From the NCBI GenBank assembly GCA_001772865.1, contig MEVD01000013.1:1-46713 (forward strand): DNA of 46,713 nt, read 5' to 3'. Origin of the DNA: a candidate division WWE3 bacterium RIFCSPHIGHO2_02_FULL_38_14. GTDB lineage: Bacteria; Patescibacteriota; WWE3; UBA101185; UBA10185. The notes beneath the pieces were generated by a model. The model saw only the letters and a program-made list of their open reading frames with translations, did no database searches and was not told the DNA's origin. Made by a program: the position numbers and the translations under genes. The stretch's first letter is position 1; each line of letters opens with the position of its first letter. Positions 32,736-41,831 of this stretch are shown here, one piece after another.

Positions 32736-33446
32736 ATGAGACTGCCTGCAATTGTAATAATACTTATTTCAACATTAATCATCGGTCTTTCGATTAAAGT
32801 ATTATTAAATGAATATTTTGAAAATGATAATTTAACCTCTTCGCCGGCAATTAATCTACAGGATTCCGGCTCCAATAATACATTATCAGAATCAGATAAT
32901 AACCCGACTCCCTCACTATCCACACCGGCTGCTATTCCTACTCCGTCAAAATCACCGGCTACAACGTCTCCTAATAATCCAACCCCATCTCCTTCTATAA
33001 ATGCCGAATACGTTGATGTTTATGTAACTTACTACGGATGGCACGACAACGACCCTTCCGGAAACAAAATCGCCTACCCGAAAAAATATTTTAACGAGGC
33101 CAAACATGACACAGCAGGAGGAAAGGGAACTTACGATGACCCCATTACTTTTGCTTCAGATAAAGAACTGTTTGAAGTGGGTACGGTTCTATATGTGCCC
33201 TACATTAAAAAATACATAGTCATGGAAGATCAGTGCTCTACTTGTGAAGACAACTACGATGACGGAAGAAAGCATATAGATATTTGGATGAGCAGCAATG
33301 ATGATTATGAAGATGAACTATATGAATGCCAAAGATATTGGACCAGAAATAAAACCAAAGTTGAAAAAGATCCGCCCAAAAACAGGGAAGTAAATTCTAA
33401 GCCGTTATTTGATAAAGAAAACGGAGAATGCCTAAATTCTATTTAA
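32736..33446 (+). CDS. Secreted protein with a double-psi beta-barrel-like domain
   Basis: The 236-residue protein has a signal anchor (about 4-26), a Ser/Thr/Pro/Asn-rich linker (about 40-88) and a domain that starts YVDVYVTYYGWHDNDPSGN. The domain carries TAGGKGTYDDPITFA, GTVLYVPYIKKYIVMEDQCSTC and HIDIWMSS, a pattern like the RlpA/3D-type double-psi beta barrels, whose conserved Asp residues bind cell-wall glycan. Cysteines at CSTC and later may form disulfides. It is likely a surface or cell-wall protein; enzymatic activity is unproven. Its end overlaps the convergent gene (33439) by eight bases. Confidence 0.72.
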   Translation: MRLPAIVIILISTLIIGLSIKVLLNEYFENDNLTSSPAINLQDSGSNNTLSESDNNPTPSLSTPAAIPTPSKSPATTSPNNPTPSPSINAEYVDVYVTYYGWHDNDPSGNKIAYPKKYFNEAKHDTAGGKGTYDDPITFASDKELFEVGTVLYVPYIKKYIVMEDQCSTCEDNYDDGRKHIDIWMSSNDDYEDELYECQRYWTRNKTKVEKDPPKNREVNSKPLFDKENGECLNSI

Positions 33447-34092
33447 ACATATTTGGTCTCGGCAAATATTCTTTTGGAATTACTATCTCTTTAGGAACCT
33501 TTAACACTTCTCTCCAAAACCTCTCTTTTGAAACATAATAGTAAGGATCATCCGGATTTACTAAATAATAATGTTTATAATTTTTTAAGTCTTCACTCAT
33601 TTTCGCAACCAACGTTCCGCTTGTGAACCATTTAAACTTATATCTGCCCAAAGGAAATAAATTAGTGTATGACATTAATGAATACCTTCCGTCAAAGGAA
33701 AAATAAAATTCCATATAAGTCACCACCAGATCCCTCACTGACATATACATCGGATTTCTTGCTTTCAGACCCAGAAATTTGCTTTGTGCAATTGAACCAA
33801 ACTTATTTCCCGATTTATAAACACATAAGATATGTTCTTCATCTTCGCGCGCCAACAATTCAATTATTGAAGCTTTATACCCGTGATATAACAAACACGC
33901 AGCGGCTAAAAGCGCGCCGTTATAACATTCAGCTTTTTTATCCTCAAGAACTTCCCGAATACTTCGGTCTTCTCTATACGGATCATACTCAATTTCATTA
34001 TCTATATACTTTTGAACTTTCTCCGGAGTGTTCAATTTTTTTATGAACGTTAGCTCTTTTTGTGATAATACAGCATAATAATCTTTAAACAT
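33439..34092 (-). CDS. Transglutaminase-like (papain-fold) protein
   Basis: The 217-residue protein holds KKAECYNGALLAAACLLYHGYKA (nucleophile Cys), then EDEEHILCVYKSGNKFGSIAQSKF (His and the following acidic strand). This matches the transglutaminase-like Cys-His-Asp core in short form. The N-terminal third is helical and the end is rich in Tyr and Lys. No signal peptide is seen, so it acts in the cytosol. The substrate is unknown; such proteins include proteases and cross-linkers. TATTAT ends nine bases before the ATG. Confidence 0.65.
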   Translation of the reverse strand: MFKDYYAVLSQKELTFIKKLNTPEKVQKYIDNEIEYDPYREDRSIREVLEDKKAECYNGALLAAACLLYHGYKASIIELLAREDEEHILCVYKSGNKFGSIAQSKFLGLKARNPMYMSVRDLVVTYMEFYFSFDGRYSLMSYTNLFPLGRYKFKWFTSGTLVAKMSEDLKNYKHYYLVNPDDPYYYVSKERFWREVLKVPKEIVIPKEYLPRPNMFK

Positions 34093-34196
34093 TTGTAGAT
34101 GATAATAGTTATAGGATGATTTGTCTACAAAGTTACTTCAGGCAATTCAATAACACAAGTAATAATGATTTTTAAAATATAATTGCCGCGTCTCTT

Positions 34197-34712
34197 TTAG
34201 GATTTTCTTCTGGCTTTTTGAGCTTTGGCTATATTTTCGCGGTAAGCATTTTGCTGAGTCTTGGTCGGTTTCTCTTTCTCCGGAATATTCTGCCTGTCTT
34301 TAGCGCTGAAAATATCACCCTTTAGTAGTTTCGGCACAGATCCTAAATTATTTAAGAGTTCTTTTGCATTTTCTGAATCGGGTACAAGCTTGTCGTTTTC
34401 AATATGCGCATCACTTTTACTTATCAGCCAGGCTTGTGTGTCCCAGGAACCGCTGCTTCTTTTTCCGGTTAGTCTTTGAATATGCCCCGGTGTTCCTACA
34501 TCGTGGTATCTGAAAAATACAAAATCTCCTTTTGGTCTTACTACTATTCTGAAATAGTCGCCTTCCCCTTTTGTCCCCGGTTTGGCCCTCTTTTTTCCGC
34601 TGGGTTCGGCGAGCGCCCGCATTCTGGGCGGCATCCCTTTCCAGAATTTCTGTTCTTTGTCCGCATTTCTTTGCGGCGTCTGTTTTTGTTTAGAATTCAC
34701 CACATATCTCAC
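34197..34712 (-). CDS. Unknown basic protein with a Shine-Dalgarno start
   Basis: The 171-residue protein is strongly basic at both ends (MRYVVNSKQKQTPQRNADKEQK, then AYRENIAKAQKARRKS) with a beta core GEGDYFRIVVRPKGDFVFFRYHDVG. It may bind nucleic acid; no family is certain. The ATG is preceded by GGAGGTGAGAT, a strong Shine-Dalgarno, unlike most neighbours. AT-rich -10 candidates lie more than 20 bases further upstream. The gene sits alone between the transglutaminase-like gene and the acylphosphatase. No hairpin of the long-loop type is seen after the stop. Confidence 0.65.
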   Translation of the reverse strand: MRYVVNSKQKQTPQRNADKEQKFWKGMPPRMRALAEPSGKKRAKPGTKGEGDYFRIVVRPKGDFVFFRYHDVGTPGHIQRLTGKRSSGSWDTQAWLISKSDAHIENDKLVPDSENAKELLNNLGSVPKLLKGDIFSAKDRQNIPEKEKPTKTQQNAYRENIAKAQKARRKS

Positions 34713-34805
34713 CTCCCCGCTGATATAAAATTAATTTATATATTCCTTTCTTTATGGCAGTATACCTTATTTTTATATGGCATATAATAATGTAAATAGT
34801 CTCTT

Positions 34806-35075
34806 ATGAAACATTTAAACATTAAAATATTTGGGTTTGTACAAGGGGTAAATTTCAGATTTTTTGTTGAACAAAAGGCTTCCGAGCTAGGAATTAAGGG
34901 ATTTGTGAGAAATGAACCAGACGGAACAGTTTATGTAGAAGCAGAAGCCCCCGACGAAACGCTAAACAAATTTGTGGAATTCTGCAAGAGAGGCCCGACA
35001 TTTGCCGGTGTGGAAAATACTGAAATTAAAGAAAGTAAATTTGAACACTTTAGTACTTTTGAAATAATAGGTTAA
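34806..35075 (+). CDS. acyP: Acylphosphatase
   Basis: The 89-residue protein matches acylphosphatase in length and motifs: GFVQGVNFRFFVEQKA with the catalytic Arg18, and GFVRNEPDGTVYVEAE with the catalytic Asn36. The 'GTVYVEAEA' strand and the C-terminal TFEIIG strand complete the ferredoxin-like fold. It hydrolyses carboxyl-phosphate bonds in small metabolites. A TATAAT at 34783-34788 lies 17 bases before the ATG. Confidence 0.95.
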   Translation: MKHLNIKIFGFVQGVNFRFFVEQKASELGIKGFVRNEPDGTVYVEAEAPDETLNKFVEFCKRGPTFAGVENTEIKESKFEHFSTFEIIG

Positions 35076-35077
35076 TA

Positions 35078-35083
35078 TATAAT
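35078..35083 (+). promoter_or_regulatory. -10 box, leaderless type, selecting the ATG start
   Basis: TATAAT ends six bases before the ATG at 35090, favouring it over the in-frame TTG at 35087. Confidence 0.55.
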
Positions 35084-35089
35084 TATTTG

Positions 35090-35599
35090 ATGAAAAAAGT
35101 GGCAATTACAGGCACCTGGCGAACAACAAACAAGCAAATGGAAGAAGACGTTAAAAAAGTAGTTGAAAATATAATTAATTCCGGAAATTCTATTGTAGCA
35201 GGAGGTGCATTAGGGGTTGATTTTATTGCCACAAATGAAGCTTTAAGATTAAATCCCGGAGCCGGACAAATAACTATTTTTTTACCTGCTACTTTGGAAA
35301 TTTATTCCAAACATTATTTTAAGCGTGCTGAAGAAGGAGTTATAACAAAAGAACAAGCGGAATTATTAATCACGCAACTCAAAACTATAAAAACTGCCAA
35401 TGCAAAATCTATAATCGAAAACCCGATAAATAATATTGTGGATCAAACAGCATATTACGAAAGAATTAAGGATATTGTAAATTATTCGGACGAAGTAATA
35501 GCGTTCCAGCTAAACGACAGCAAAGGAACTCAATATACAATTGACATAGCAGAGCAAAAAGGTATTCCTGTAAAGGTTTTTAAGTATACAATTAGTTAA
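35090..35599 (+). CDS. SLOG-superfamily Rossmann protein (LOG/DprA-like)
   Basis: From the ATG at 35090 the protein has 169 residues. VAITGTWRTTNKQ at the N-terminus and SIVAGGALGVDFIATNEAL give the nucleotide-binding SLOG signature, followed by ITIFLPATLEIY. YYERIKDIVNYSDEVIAFQLNDSKGTQYTIDIAEQKGIPVKVF is the second half of the fold. SLOG proteins bind nucleotides or their derivatives; LOG members are cytokinin-riboside phosphohydrolases and DprA members bind DNA. The subfamily is unclear. It starts 14 bases after the acylphosphatase gene. Confidence 0.75.
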   Translation: MKKVAITGTWRTTNKQMEEDVKKVVENIINSGNSIVAGGALGVDFIATNEALRLNPGAGQITIFLPATLEIYSKHYFKRAEEGVITKEQAELLITQLKTIKTANAKSIIENPINNIVDQTAYYERIKDIVNYSDEVIAFQLNDSKGTQYTIDIAEQKGIPVKVFKYTIS

Positions 35600-35680
35600 T
35601 ATTCTTACATTCTTTAACTCATTATTATTGACACGTTTAATTATAACTAACCATTTGTTCAACATATATGTAATATAATC

Positions 35681-35686
35681 TATAAT
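35681..35686 (+). promoter_or_regulatory. -10 box, leaderless type
   Basis: TATAAT ends seven bases before the ATG at 35694. A second TATAAT lies at 35674-35679. Confidence 0.55.
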
Positions 35687-35693
35687 TACTTAA

Positions 35694-37058
35694 ATGCCGG
35701 TTACTGCCCAAAAGTTCAAAAACCTCACGGACGATAAAACTATAATAATAATGGCCTACGCTAAAGCCGGTTTAGGTCATTTAAGGGTTACCAACGCACT
35801 TTACAACGAGCTTCCGAAAGAATCTTTTATTGCTCTTTTGAGATCTTCAGACTCTTCTACGGAGTATTTGCACAGAATAACAAGTTCTCATAGTTTTACC
35901 AGAAGTCTAATGGAGAAAACTCAAAACGGCTTGTTGGAAAATATTTTCACCAAATTATATAAAGCATTTTTAAAAGATAATACGGACATGGTTTACAACC
36001 AAATTTCCGCTATTTTGACCCAAAGAATGCAGGTTCCGAATAAAGTGGTTATAGTTGCAACACATTTCGGACTTGCGCATCAAATTTCTTATATTAAAAA
36101 AAGGCTGGAAAAAGAAAACAATTTAAAGATGTATTTAATAGTTCAAGTTACAGACGACAGCCCCCAAAAAGTATGGTATGTGGAAGGCGCGGATTTAATT
36201 TTCACCCCAAGTCTTCTCACCAAAGTTAAACTTGAAGAATATGCACAAATATCAAATAAAAAAGAAGAAAATAAAAAGCCAAAAATTATTGCTTCTACAT
36301 ACCCTCTAGCCCCCGACCTATTTAAAAACCTAACCGACCGAGAATTTGAAGAAAAAATTAACCAGGCTGATATTTCAAAAAGTTCGGAAATTAATATTAT
36401 GGTACCGATTTCAGGGGCCGCAGTAGGTATGGATTTTTACATTAAATTACTACCCATGATTCATTCATTAAATAACAGATCAAGATTCTATTTAGTAGTT
36501 AAACAAGCTCCTTTTACCAAAGATTTTATAAATAAAATAAGCAATCTAGACTATGTAAAAGTTTTTACATCTGGGGATTATAGGGATATTGTTGATATTT
36601 ATGATGAATTATATAAACTGATGACCTTTTCAATTGAGATATCAAAACCAAGCGAGCAGGCATTTAAATGTCTGTTAAACCCCTCTCAAAGAGGTGGTGT
36701 TTTTATGTTTTTTGCCAATCCGGTAGGAAGACAGGAATTTGATAATCTTGCTTACCTAAGAAGAGAAAAACTAATTCCGAGCGAATATGAAAATAAATTA
36801 TTATGGAAAAATCACAATACAATATTTGATAATAAATCAGCTGTTGAATTGATTAAGACATCGCGCGGACTCGAACTGCCTTTTCACTCGGAGGCTTCCG
36901 CGGTATTCATTAATAAATGCCTGAATTCGGGATTGCTAAAGAAATCTCTGGAATATCAAAAATTCAAAACATTCCCTAAAGGAACTGAAATATTCTGGAA
37001 TAAAGTTGACGAATTGCTGGAAAAAAACCCGCCGCCGATTGTAATTAACAGTCAATGA
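35694..37058 (+). CDS. GT-B-like glycosyltransferase (MGDG-synthase/MurG-like)
   Basis: The 454-residue soluble protein opens with IIIMAYAKAGLGHLRVTNALYNEL, the 'aG.GH..aa.AL' loop of MurG- and MGD-type GT-B enzymes. The first domain goes on with KVVIVATHFGLAHQISYIKK and KMYLIVQVTDDSPQKVWYVEGADLIFTPS. The second (about 230 on) holds INIMVPISGAAVGMDFYIK and RFYLVVKQAPFTKDF. KPSEQAFKCLLNPSQRGGVFMFFANPVGRQEFDNL fits the nucleotide-sugar end, though the classical His/Glu pair is not clear. It likely transfers a sugar to a lipid or protein in the cytosol. The family call is moderate. Confidence 0.55.
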   Translation: MPVTAQKFKNLTDDKTIIIMAYAKAGLGHLRVTNALYNELPKESFIALLRSSDSSTEYLHRITSSHSFTRSLMEKTQNGLLENIFTKLYKAFLKDNTDMVYNQISAILTQRMQVPNKVVIVATHFGLAHQISYIKKRLEKENNLKMYLIVQVTDDSPQKVWYVEGADLIFTPSLLTKVKLEEYAQISNKKEENKKPKIIASTYPLAPDLFKNLTDREFEEKINQADISKSSEINIMVPISGAAVGMDFYIKLLPMIHSLNNRSRFYLVVKQAPFTKDFINKISNLDYVKVFTSGDYRDIVDIYDELYKLMTFSIEISKPSEQAFKCLLNPSQRGGVFMFFANPVGRQEFDNLAYLRREKLIPSEYENKLLWKNHNTIFDNKSAVELIKTSRGLELPFHSEASAVFINKCLNSGLLKKSLEYQKFKTFPKGTEIFWNKVDELLEKNPPPIVINSQ

Positions 37059-37060
37059 AA

Positions 37061-38284
37061 TTAAACTACAAACTTTCCGTCTTTATAAATTACCTTTTCG
37101 GTTCCGTCTGCTAAATAAGCTGTTACAACTCTGTTTTCCGTAGAAATAATATCAGTATGAATTACCGAATCGTTAAATCCCCATTCTTCCCATTGCTCTT
37201 TTGTAGGTTTTGAAGGATCTCCAGGATAAGAATCTTTATAGGAGGAACCCAATGCCAAATGAGTATTTCCGAATTCTCCTCCGGCATTTTCATCATATAA
37301 AGTTTCCGCCATAAATTTAGTTATGTGAGAAAGCCTTCCGTCGGTTAAGGAAAATTCTCCGATTTTATCGGCATTTTCAACTGCAATCATATCCTTCAAC
37401 ACTTGTTCACCTTGCTTGGCCTCTGCTTTTACAACTCTGCCGTCCTTAAATTCAAGCCGCACATCTTTAATTAAATTTCCATATCTGTATAAAGGCTTGT
37501 TAAAATATATGTATCCTTCAGTCATTCTCCAATCCGGTGAAATAAATACCTCAAAACTGGGAATGTTTCTTCCGCTTCCTCCAAGCCATTTTCTGTTTTC
37601 CCCCAATCCTACAGTTAAGTCAGTATTTTCTGACTTCACACGTACTATTTCTACTTTCAGCTCATTCAGCTTATTTTTTACTCTACTGATTTCACCCATA
37701 ACCTCGCGCCATTTTTGCACCGGATCCGGTTCTTCCAAATAGCACGCTTTAATTATCTCATTCCAGTATTCCTCCAAATTCATTCCTACTTCGTCAGCCA
37801 TTGCCGGAGTTCCATACAAAGCCAAAGTCCAAGTTAACTCTCCTCTGTCTTCTTTATCAAACCTCCAATTTTTGTACGGTGTAAAAGCTTTTTGACGGGT
37901 CATTATTTTTTTACTGTCTATGCCTTCAAGGTCATGCTTGTCGGCTTCAGCCAAAATCCCTACTAAATGATCCGCCTGGTCTACCAATCCCTTCATATAT
38001 TTATCCGGAAAGAAATCCAACTGCTCTTCATTGGCTAACTCGTAATACTGCCTGGATAGTTCGGTAAACCCTCTTTGCATTTCATTGGGCATATAATAAA
38101 CAATCGGATAAGCGCCTGATTTTAAAACTGCTGCCTGCATTGAAATCAGCAGAGGTTTTGCCGATTCGGGAACCATCAAAAACACCGTTTCTTTTCCTTT
38201 AATTCCTTCACCTCCGTTAAGCGCAAAATTAATAACCACATCAGCATATTTGTTTAATATTTCTTGTGAAGGCTTGAATTCCAT
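37061..38284 (-). CDS. M29-family metallo-aminopeptidase
   Basis: The 407-residue protein has the AmpS/AmpT layout: an N-terminal Rossmann-like domain and a C-terminal metal site. The ligands are visible as NIPSFEVFISP (Glu), IGEFSLTDGRLS (Glu), FGNTHLALGSSY (His) and IHTDII (His and Asp). LYDENAGGEFGNTHLALG is the family signature. It removes N-terminal residues from peptides in the cytosol with a two-metal centre, usually Co, Zn or Mn. TATATT ends nine bases before the ATG. Convergent with the GT-B-like gene, with two bases between their stops. Confidence 0.9.
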   Translation of the reverse strand: MEFKPSQEILNKYADVVINFALNGGEGIKGKETVFLMVPESAKPLLISMQAAVLKSGAYPIVYYMPNEMQRGFTELSRQYYELANEEQLDFFPDKYMKGLVDQADHLVGILAEADKHDLEGIDSKKIMTRQKAFTPYKNWRFDKEDRGELTWTLALYGTPAMADEVGMNLEEYWNEIIKACYLEEPDPVQKWREVMGEISRVKNKLNELKVEIVRVKSENTDLTVGLGENRKWLGGSGRNIPSFEVFISPDWRMTEGYIYFNKPLYRYGNLIKDVRLEFKDGRVVKAEAKQGEQVLKDMIAVENADKIGEFSLTDGRLSHITKFMAETLYDENAGGEFGNTHLALGSSYKDSYPGDPSKPTKEQWEEWGFNDSVIHTDIISTENRVVTAYLADGTEKVIYKDGKFVV

Positions 38285-38374
38285 ACATCAACGAATATAC
38301 AATAATAAATTGCATTTAGTCTATAGTTTGTAGTTTGTTATATGTTGTTTAAAGTAGGTAACTTTTAAGACGGA

Positions 38375-41080
38375 CTATTTTAATGAGGAGACGTCGCCCT
38401 GCTGGCTGCTATCCAATGAAAATACATTCCCCTGACCCTGACCGCTTTGCGGTTGCTGTGGAGGCGCAGATGGTGGAGTTTGAGTTTGTGGACTCTGGGT
38501 TTGGGGCATCTGCTGCGGTTGCGGCGTTGTCTGTTGTGCCGGTTGTTGTGTAGGGCGAGGCTGCGATCCTTGCTGTGGTTGTTGAGGATTGTTAAGTCCT
38601 ATCCATCTACTGGCAAAGTTCATACTTTGTGAAGGTGTTTCCGCCGGCTTTGGTGTACCAGGTGCAGGCTGTGAAACAGGTTGCGATACAGGTAGAGCCG
38701 GAGTCTGCTGAGGACGTGTCTGCATCCTATCGGCAAATGTTAATGGTTGACCAACCACTGATGGCTGAAGAGGAGGTGGAGGAGGCGGACCTTGAGTTGC
38801 TGTGGGTTTTTGTCCTAATCCCGCTGACATTTGAGACGACATTTCTTTAACAGATTTAAGTATATCCTCCGCGCTAGGCTCCTTGTATTCATCCGAAGCT
38901 GCCTGCGGAGTAAATGTAGCCGGGGCTTTTGCCGGCGGGGAAGGCGGAGCCACAGGTCTGGCTTGTTGCGGAGGTTGTGGGGGTATAGCCGGTCCGGCTT
39001 GCTGTTGTTGAGGTTGTGCGGCAGCTTGAGGTATTTGTTGGATTTGTGGTTTGGGCGGTTGTTGTGCTTGTATAGGAGTAGGCGCCGCTGATGGCTGTGG
39101 CGCTGCAGGCTGCTGCGGCATTGGCGTCGGTTGCGCTGGACGCATCTGTGCAGCAAATTCAGGTCTTACATTTCCCTGAGTGTCCATAGTTTTATATTTA
39201 TCGGGCTCAAACCTCTCAACAGGAGTATAAGCGGGTTTTGCAGCAGGGGGTTTGGATGTAATTAACCCTTCTTCTCTAAGTTTTAAAATTTCGGCGGGAT
39301 TTGTGGTAATTAATTTATGTTCGGCATCAGAAGCTACTACTTTTATAGATACATGGTTGGCGCCGGCGAAAAATAATCCTTCCCCCTTGTCGGCAGCCAG
39401 CAGAAGCCTTTTTTCTCCCTCAGACAAATAAAACGTCTCGGCAACTTTATCAATGGCTGCGGGGTGTTGTTTTAGCAATATTTGGATTGAAGAGTTTGTA
39501 ACTATCGCTTTACCGTATTCCGAACTCAAAAAGTCATCCACATCCTGAGAAATTGTGGTTAACCCAAGGTAATATTTTCTGGCTCTTTTAGCGATACCAT
39601 AAATAAACCTCGCACTATCCTCCCTTTGAAGCAAGTTCCAGGCTTCCTCAACTATTAAAATCCTCTTTTTCAGGTCTTTTCTTATCCTGGTCCAGATAAA
39701 ATCAAGAATTATAAAAAATGCCACAGGTCTTAATACATCCTCCAAGTTTTTGGTTGAAAATACCGTCATTTTGCTCCCGATGTTTATTGTAGACTGTGCA
39801 TCAAATACCCCCGCCAGCGAACCTTTAATATATTTTTCCAGCCTTTCGGCCATTCCCTTCGCTTCCGGTTCTTCGGCACCCAGCAAAACTTTGTATAAAT
39901 CTTCCATCACCGGCGGCTCTTTTGTTTTTTGAGTGACTGGATCGGTTGTAATTCCTTTTATCCTGTATGTTTCGATCAACGCTCTGTCCAAAATAGCCTC
40001 TTCTGTGGGACTCAATTCTCCAAGCATTAATTTAAAAAGTGTATGCAAGGACAGTAGCTTTTGGCCGAGCTCGTTTTCACCTTCAACCGCAATACCGGAA
40101 AGATCAAACGGATTGATCTTGGATGGTGAATTGGATGAAAAGCTTATATAATCCCCTCCGACAATATCGCACAATGGCCTGTACTCCTCTTCAACATCGA
40201 TGATCATTATTTCAGCACCGAAAATCATTGTTCTCAACGCTTCCAGCTTTACAAGGTATGATTTACCTGAACCTGACTTGGCAAAAACTACTGTATTGGC
40301 ATTTTCCAACGAAAACCTGTCAAAAATTACCAGCGAACCGTTATGCCTGTTTATACCGTACAAAATTCCGTCGTCCGAAGTTAAATTAGATGATGTAAAA
40401 GGAAAAGTCGTAGCTAGGCTGGTCGTGTCCATATTTCTGGTAACTACCAGCTTATCCATAGCTGAAGGAATAGTGGATTGAAACGCTTCTTCCATTTGAA
40501 GAGTCGCCGTCTTTGAAATTAATAACAATGATCCCAATGTGGACTCCAGTTTTGTAGTAATATGCTCCAACTCATCTAAAGATTCGGCAGGAATGGTTAT
40601 ATAAAACGAAAACTGAAAGAATTTTTCTATTCCTTTAACCAGCTGATCCTGCAATGCCTTAGCATCCTCGAGCGCCGCAATAACTGCCGGATCCTGCAAC
40701 CTTCCCTTTTGATTATTTGAAAGAACAGTTGCCTCAAGCTCGGTCATCTTTTTGCGGAGATCGTCCAAAACTCCCTTTGATTTAACCGGATAATAAAACA
40801 TTCCGATATCCAAAGAATGGTCGAAATTAATAACCGGTGACAGCCAGTTGGCTCCAACAAATCTTGGATAACCAGAAACAAATAAAGTCCTGTAATAAGT
40901 ATTTCCGATTTTTATATGATTGAAATCAACTTCAATAGCAGAAGGCGCTATTATATCTCGGACATTTACCATTCCCTTAGCTAGAGTCTGGGGAGAACTG
41001 GACTCCTCAGGCGTGGGTTTTTCCTGTTTGGCTTCAGTTTTCGGTTTTTTCTTAAAAATCGTCAGCGGTGGAAGTTTCAT
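38375..41080 (-). CDS. VirB4/TraC-like secretion ATPase with Pro/Gln-rich tail
   Basis: The 901-residue protein has an N-terminal region (1 to about 235) followed by an FtsK/HerA-type ATPase. Walker A is SGSGKS (269-274), Walker B RILIVEEAWNLL (473-484), and TISQDVDDF (509-517) is the sensor motif of VirB4. From about residue 605 a long Pro/Gln/Ala-rich tail follows, which looks disordered. VirB4 proteins energise type IV secretion or pilus assembly at the membrane. Its N-terminal TraC-like partner is a separate gene (41084-41785) ending three bases before this start. It is the last gene of the four-gene operon. Confidence 0.92.
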   Translation of the reverse strand: MKLPPLTIFKKKPKTEAKQEKPTPEESSSPQTLAKGMVNVRDIIAPSAIEVDFNHIKIGNTYYRTLFVSGYPRFVGANWLSPVINFDHSLDIGMFYYPVKSKGVLDDLRKKMTELEATVLSNNQKGRLQDPAVIAALEDAKALQDQLVKGIEKFFQFSFYITIPAESLDELEHITTKLESTLGSLLLISKTATLQMEEAFQSTIPSAMDKLVVTRNMDTTSLATTFPFTSSNLTSDDGILYGINRHNGSLVIFDRFSLENANTVVFAKSGSGKSYLVKLEALRTMIFGAEIMIIDVEEEYRPLCDIVGGDYISFSSNSPSKINPFDLSGIAVEGENELGQKLLSLHTLFKLMLGELSPTEEAILDRALIETYRIKGITTDPVTQKTKEPPVMEDLYKVLLGAEEPEAKGMAERLEKYIKGSLAGVFDAQSTINIGSKMTVFSTKNLEDVLRPVAFFIILDFIWTRIRKDLKKRILIVEEAWNLLQREDSARFIYGIAKRARKYYLGLTTISQDVDDFLSSEYGKAIVTNSSIQILLKQHPAAIDKVAETFYLSEGEKRLLLAADKGEGLFFAGANHVSIKVVASDAEHKLITTNPAEILKLREEGLITSKPPAAKPAYTPVERFEPDKYKTMDTQGNVRPEFAAQMRPAQPTPMPQQPAAPQPSAAPTPIQAQQPPKPQIQQIPQAAAQPQQQQAGPAIPPQPPQQARPVAPPSPPAKAPATFTPQAASDEYKEPSAEDILKSVKEMSSQMSAGLGQKPTATQGPPPPPPLQPSVVGQPLTFADRMQTRPQQTPALPVSQPVSQPAPGTPKPAETPSQSMNFASRWIGLNNPQQPQQGSQPRPTQQPAQQTTPQPQQMPQTQSPQTQTPPSAPPQQPQSGQGQGNVFSLDSSQQGDVSSLK

Positions 41081-41083
41081 AAA

Positions 41084-41785
41084 TTATTCCTCGAATATAG
41101 CCGGATTCACCAACGCAGTCTTATAATCATCTACATTTGTTCTTATTCTCTGACCGTGAATAGAACTCGGATTGTAAATATCAAAATATAATTCTACTAG
41201 CTCCTGAGTAGTGAGCTGCCTCGCTTTAACTCCGATCCTGTTAAATTCACCTATAACATGATCTACTCTCGGCATTAGCTGTGTCTGCGACATTTTTATC
41301 GCAGCATCCACATTTACTCTTACTCTTTTTGTGTGAGTGCCCAGCAATTTAGATAAAAAGTCAAAAGGACCGGAAGAAAGTTCCGACTCCATTCCACCTC
41401 CCGTGGAAATAGTTACATAAAATGTTTTATCCAGCACGTCGTTGGTTTTAATTATCTCCTGAACAAATCTTCTGTAGGCTTCGGCTTGGTGTTTTAAAAG
41501 AGGATCCTGAAGTCTGTTTTCTATTCTCTGAACTTTTTCTATATATTTTGTAATATCCAACCTTTTAGAGCGCACTACCACCTGAACGGGAAATGTAAGA
41601 GAATTCAGCAACATCGAAAACGCAGCAATAATAGCATCCTGCTCAATCTCCGATAACAGGTCAAAATTTACTGCGGTTGTCTGCAATACAACTGCCACAC
41701 TTCCGCTTTTTAAAATTACCAAATTATCTTTTATTTCTTCAATATCAAGATGTTCCTGTGTTGTAGCATCAACTTTGGCGGGCAT
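41084..41785 (-). CDS. VirB4/TraC N-terminal-domain protein encoded separately
   Basis: The 233-residue protein resembles the N-terminal domain of VirB4/TraC: NLVILKSGSVAVVLQTTAVNFDLLSEIEQDAIIAAFSMLLNSLTFPVQ, then VVRSKRLDI and a central YIEKVQRIENRLQDPLLKHQ helix. In other bacteria this is part of one VirB4 chain; here it is an independent gene directly before the ATPase. The start lies 46 bases after the PrgI gene, and AAGGA stands nine bases before the ATG. It probably docks the ATPase to the membrane part of the complex. No membrane helix of its own is seen. Confidence 0.82.
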   Translation of the reverse strand: MPAKVDATTQEHLDIEEIKDNLVILKSGSVAVVLQTTAVNFDLLSEIEQDAIIAAFSMLLNSLTFPVQVVVRSKRLDITKYIEKVQRIENRLQDPLLKHQAEAYRRFVQEIIKTNDVLDKTFYVTISTGGGMESELSSGPFDFLSKLLGTHTKRVRVNVDAAIKMSQTQLMPRVDHVIGEFNRIGVKARQLTTQELVELYFDIYNPSSIHGQRIRTNVDDYKTALVNPAIFEE

Positions 41786-41831
41786 AGTTTTCAGTCCTTA
41801 CTATAATCATTTTGCCGGGAGTTTTAATAAA

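Noticed and set aside
38447-39156. Arg/Leu-rich plus-strand and shifted minus frames over the VirB4 tail
   Set aside because: They are by-products of the Pro/Gln-rich coding repeat in the true frame.
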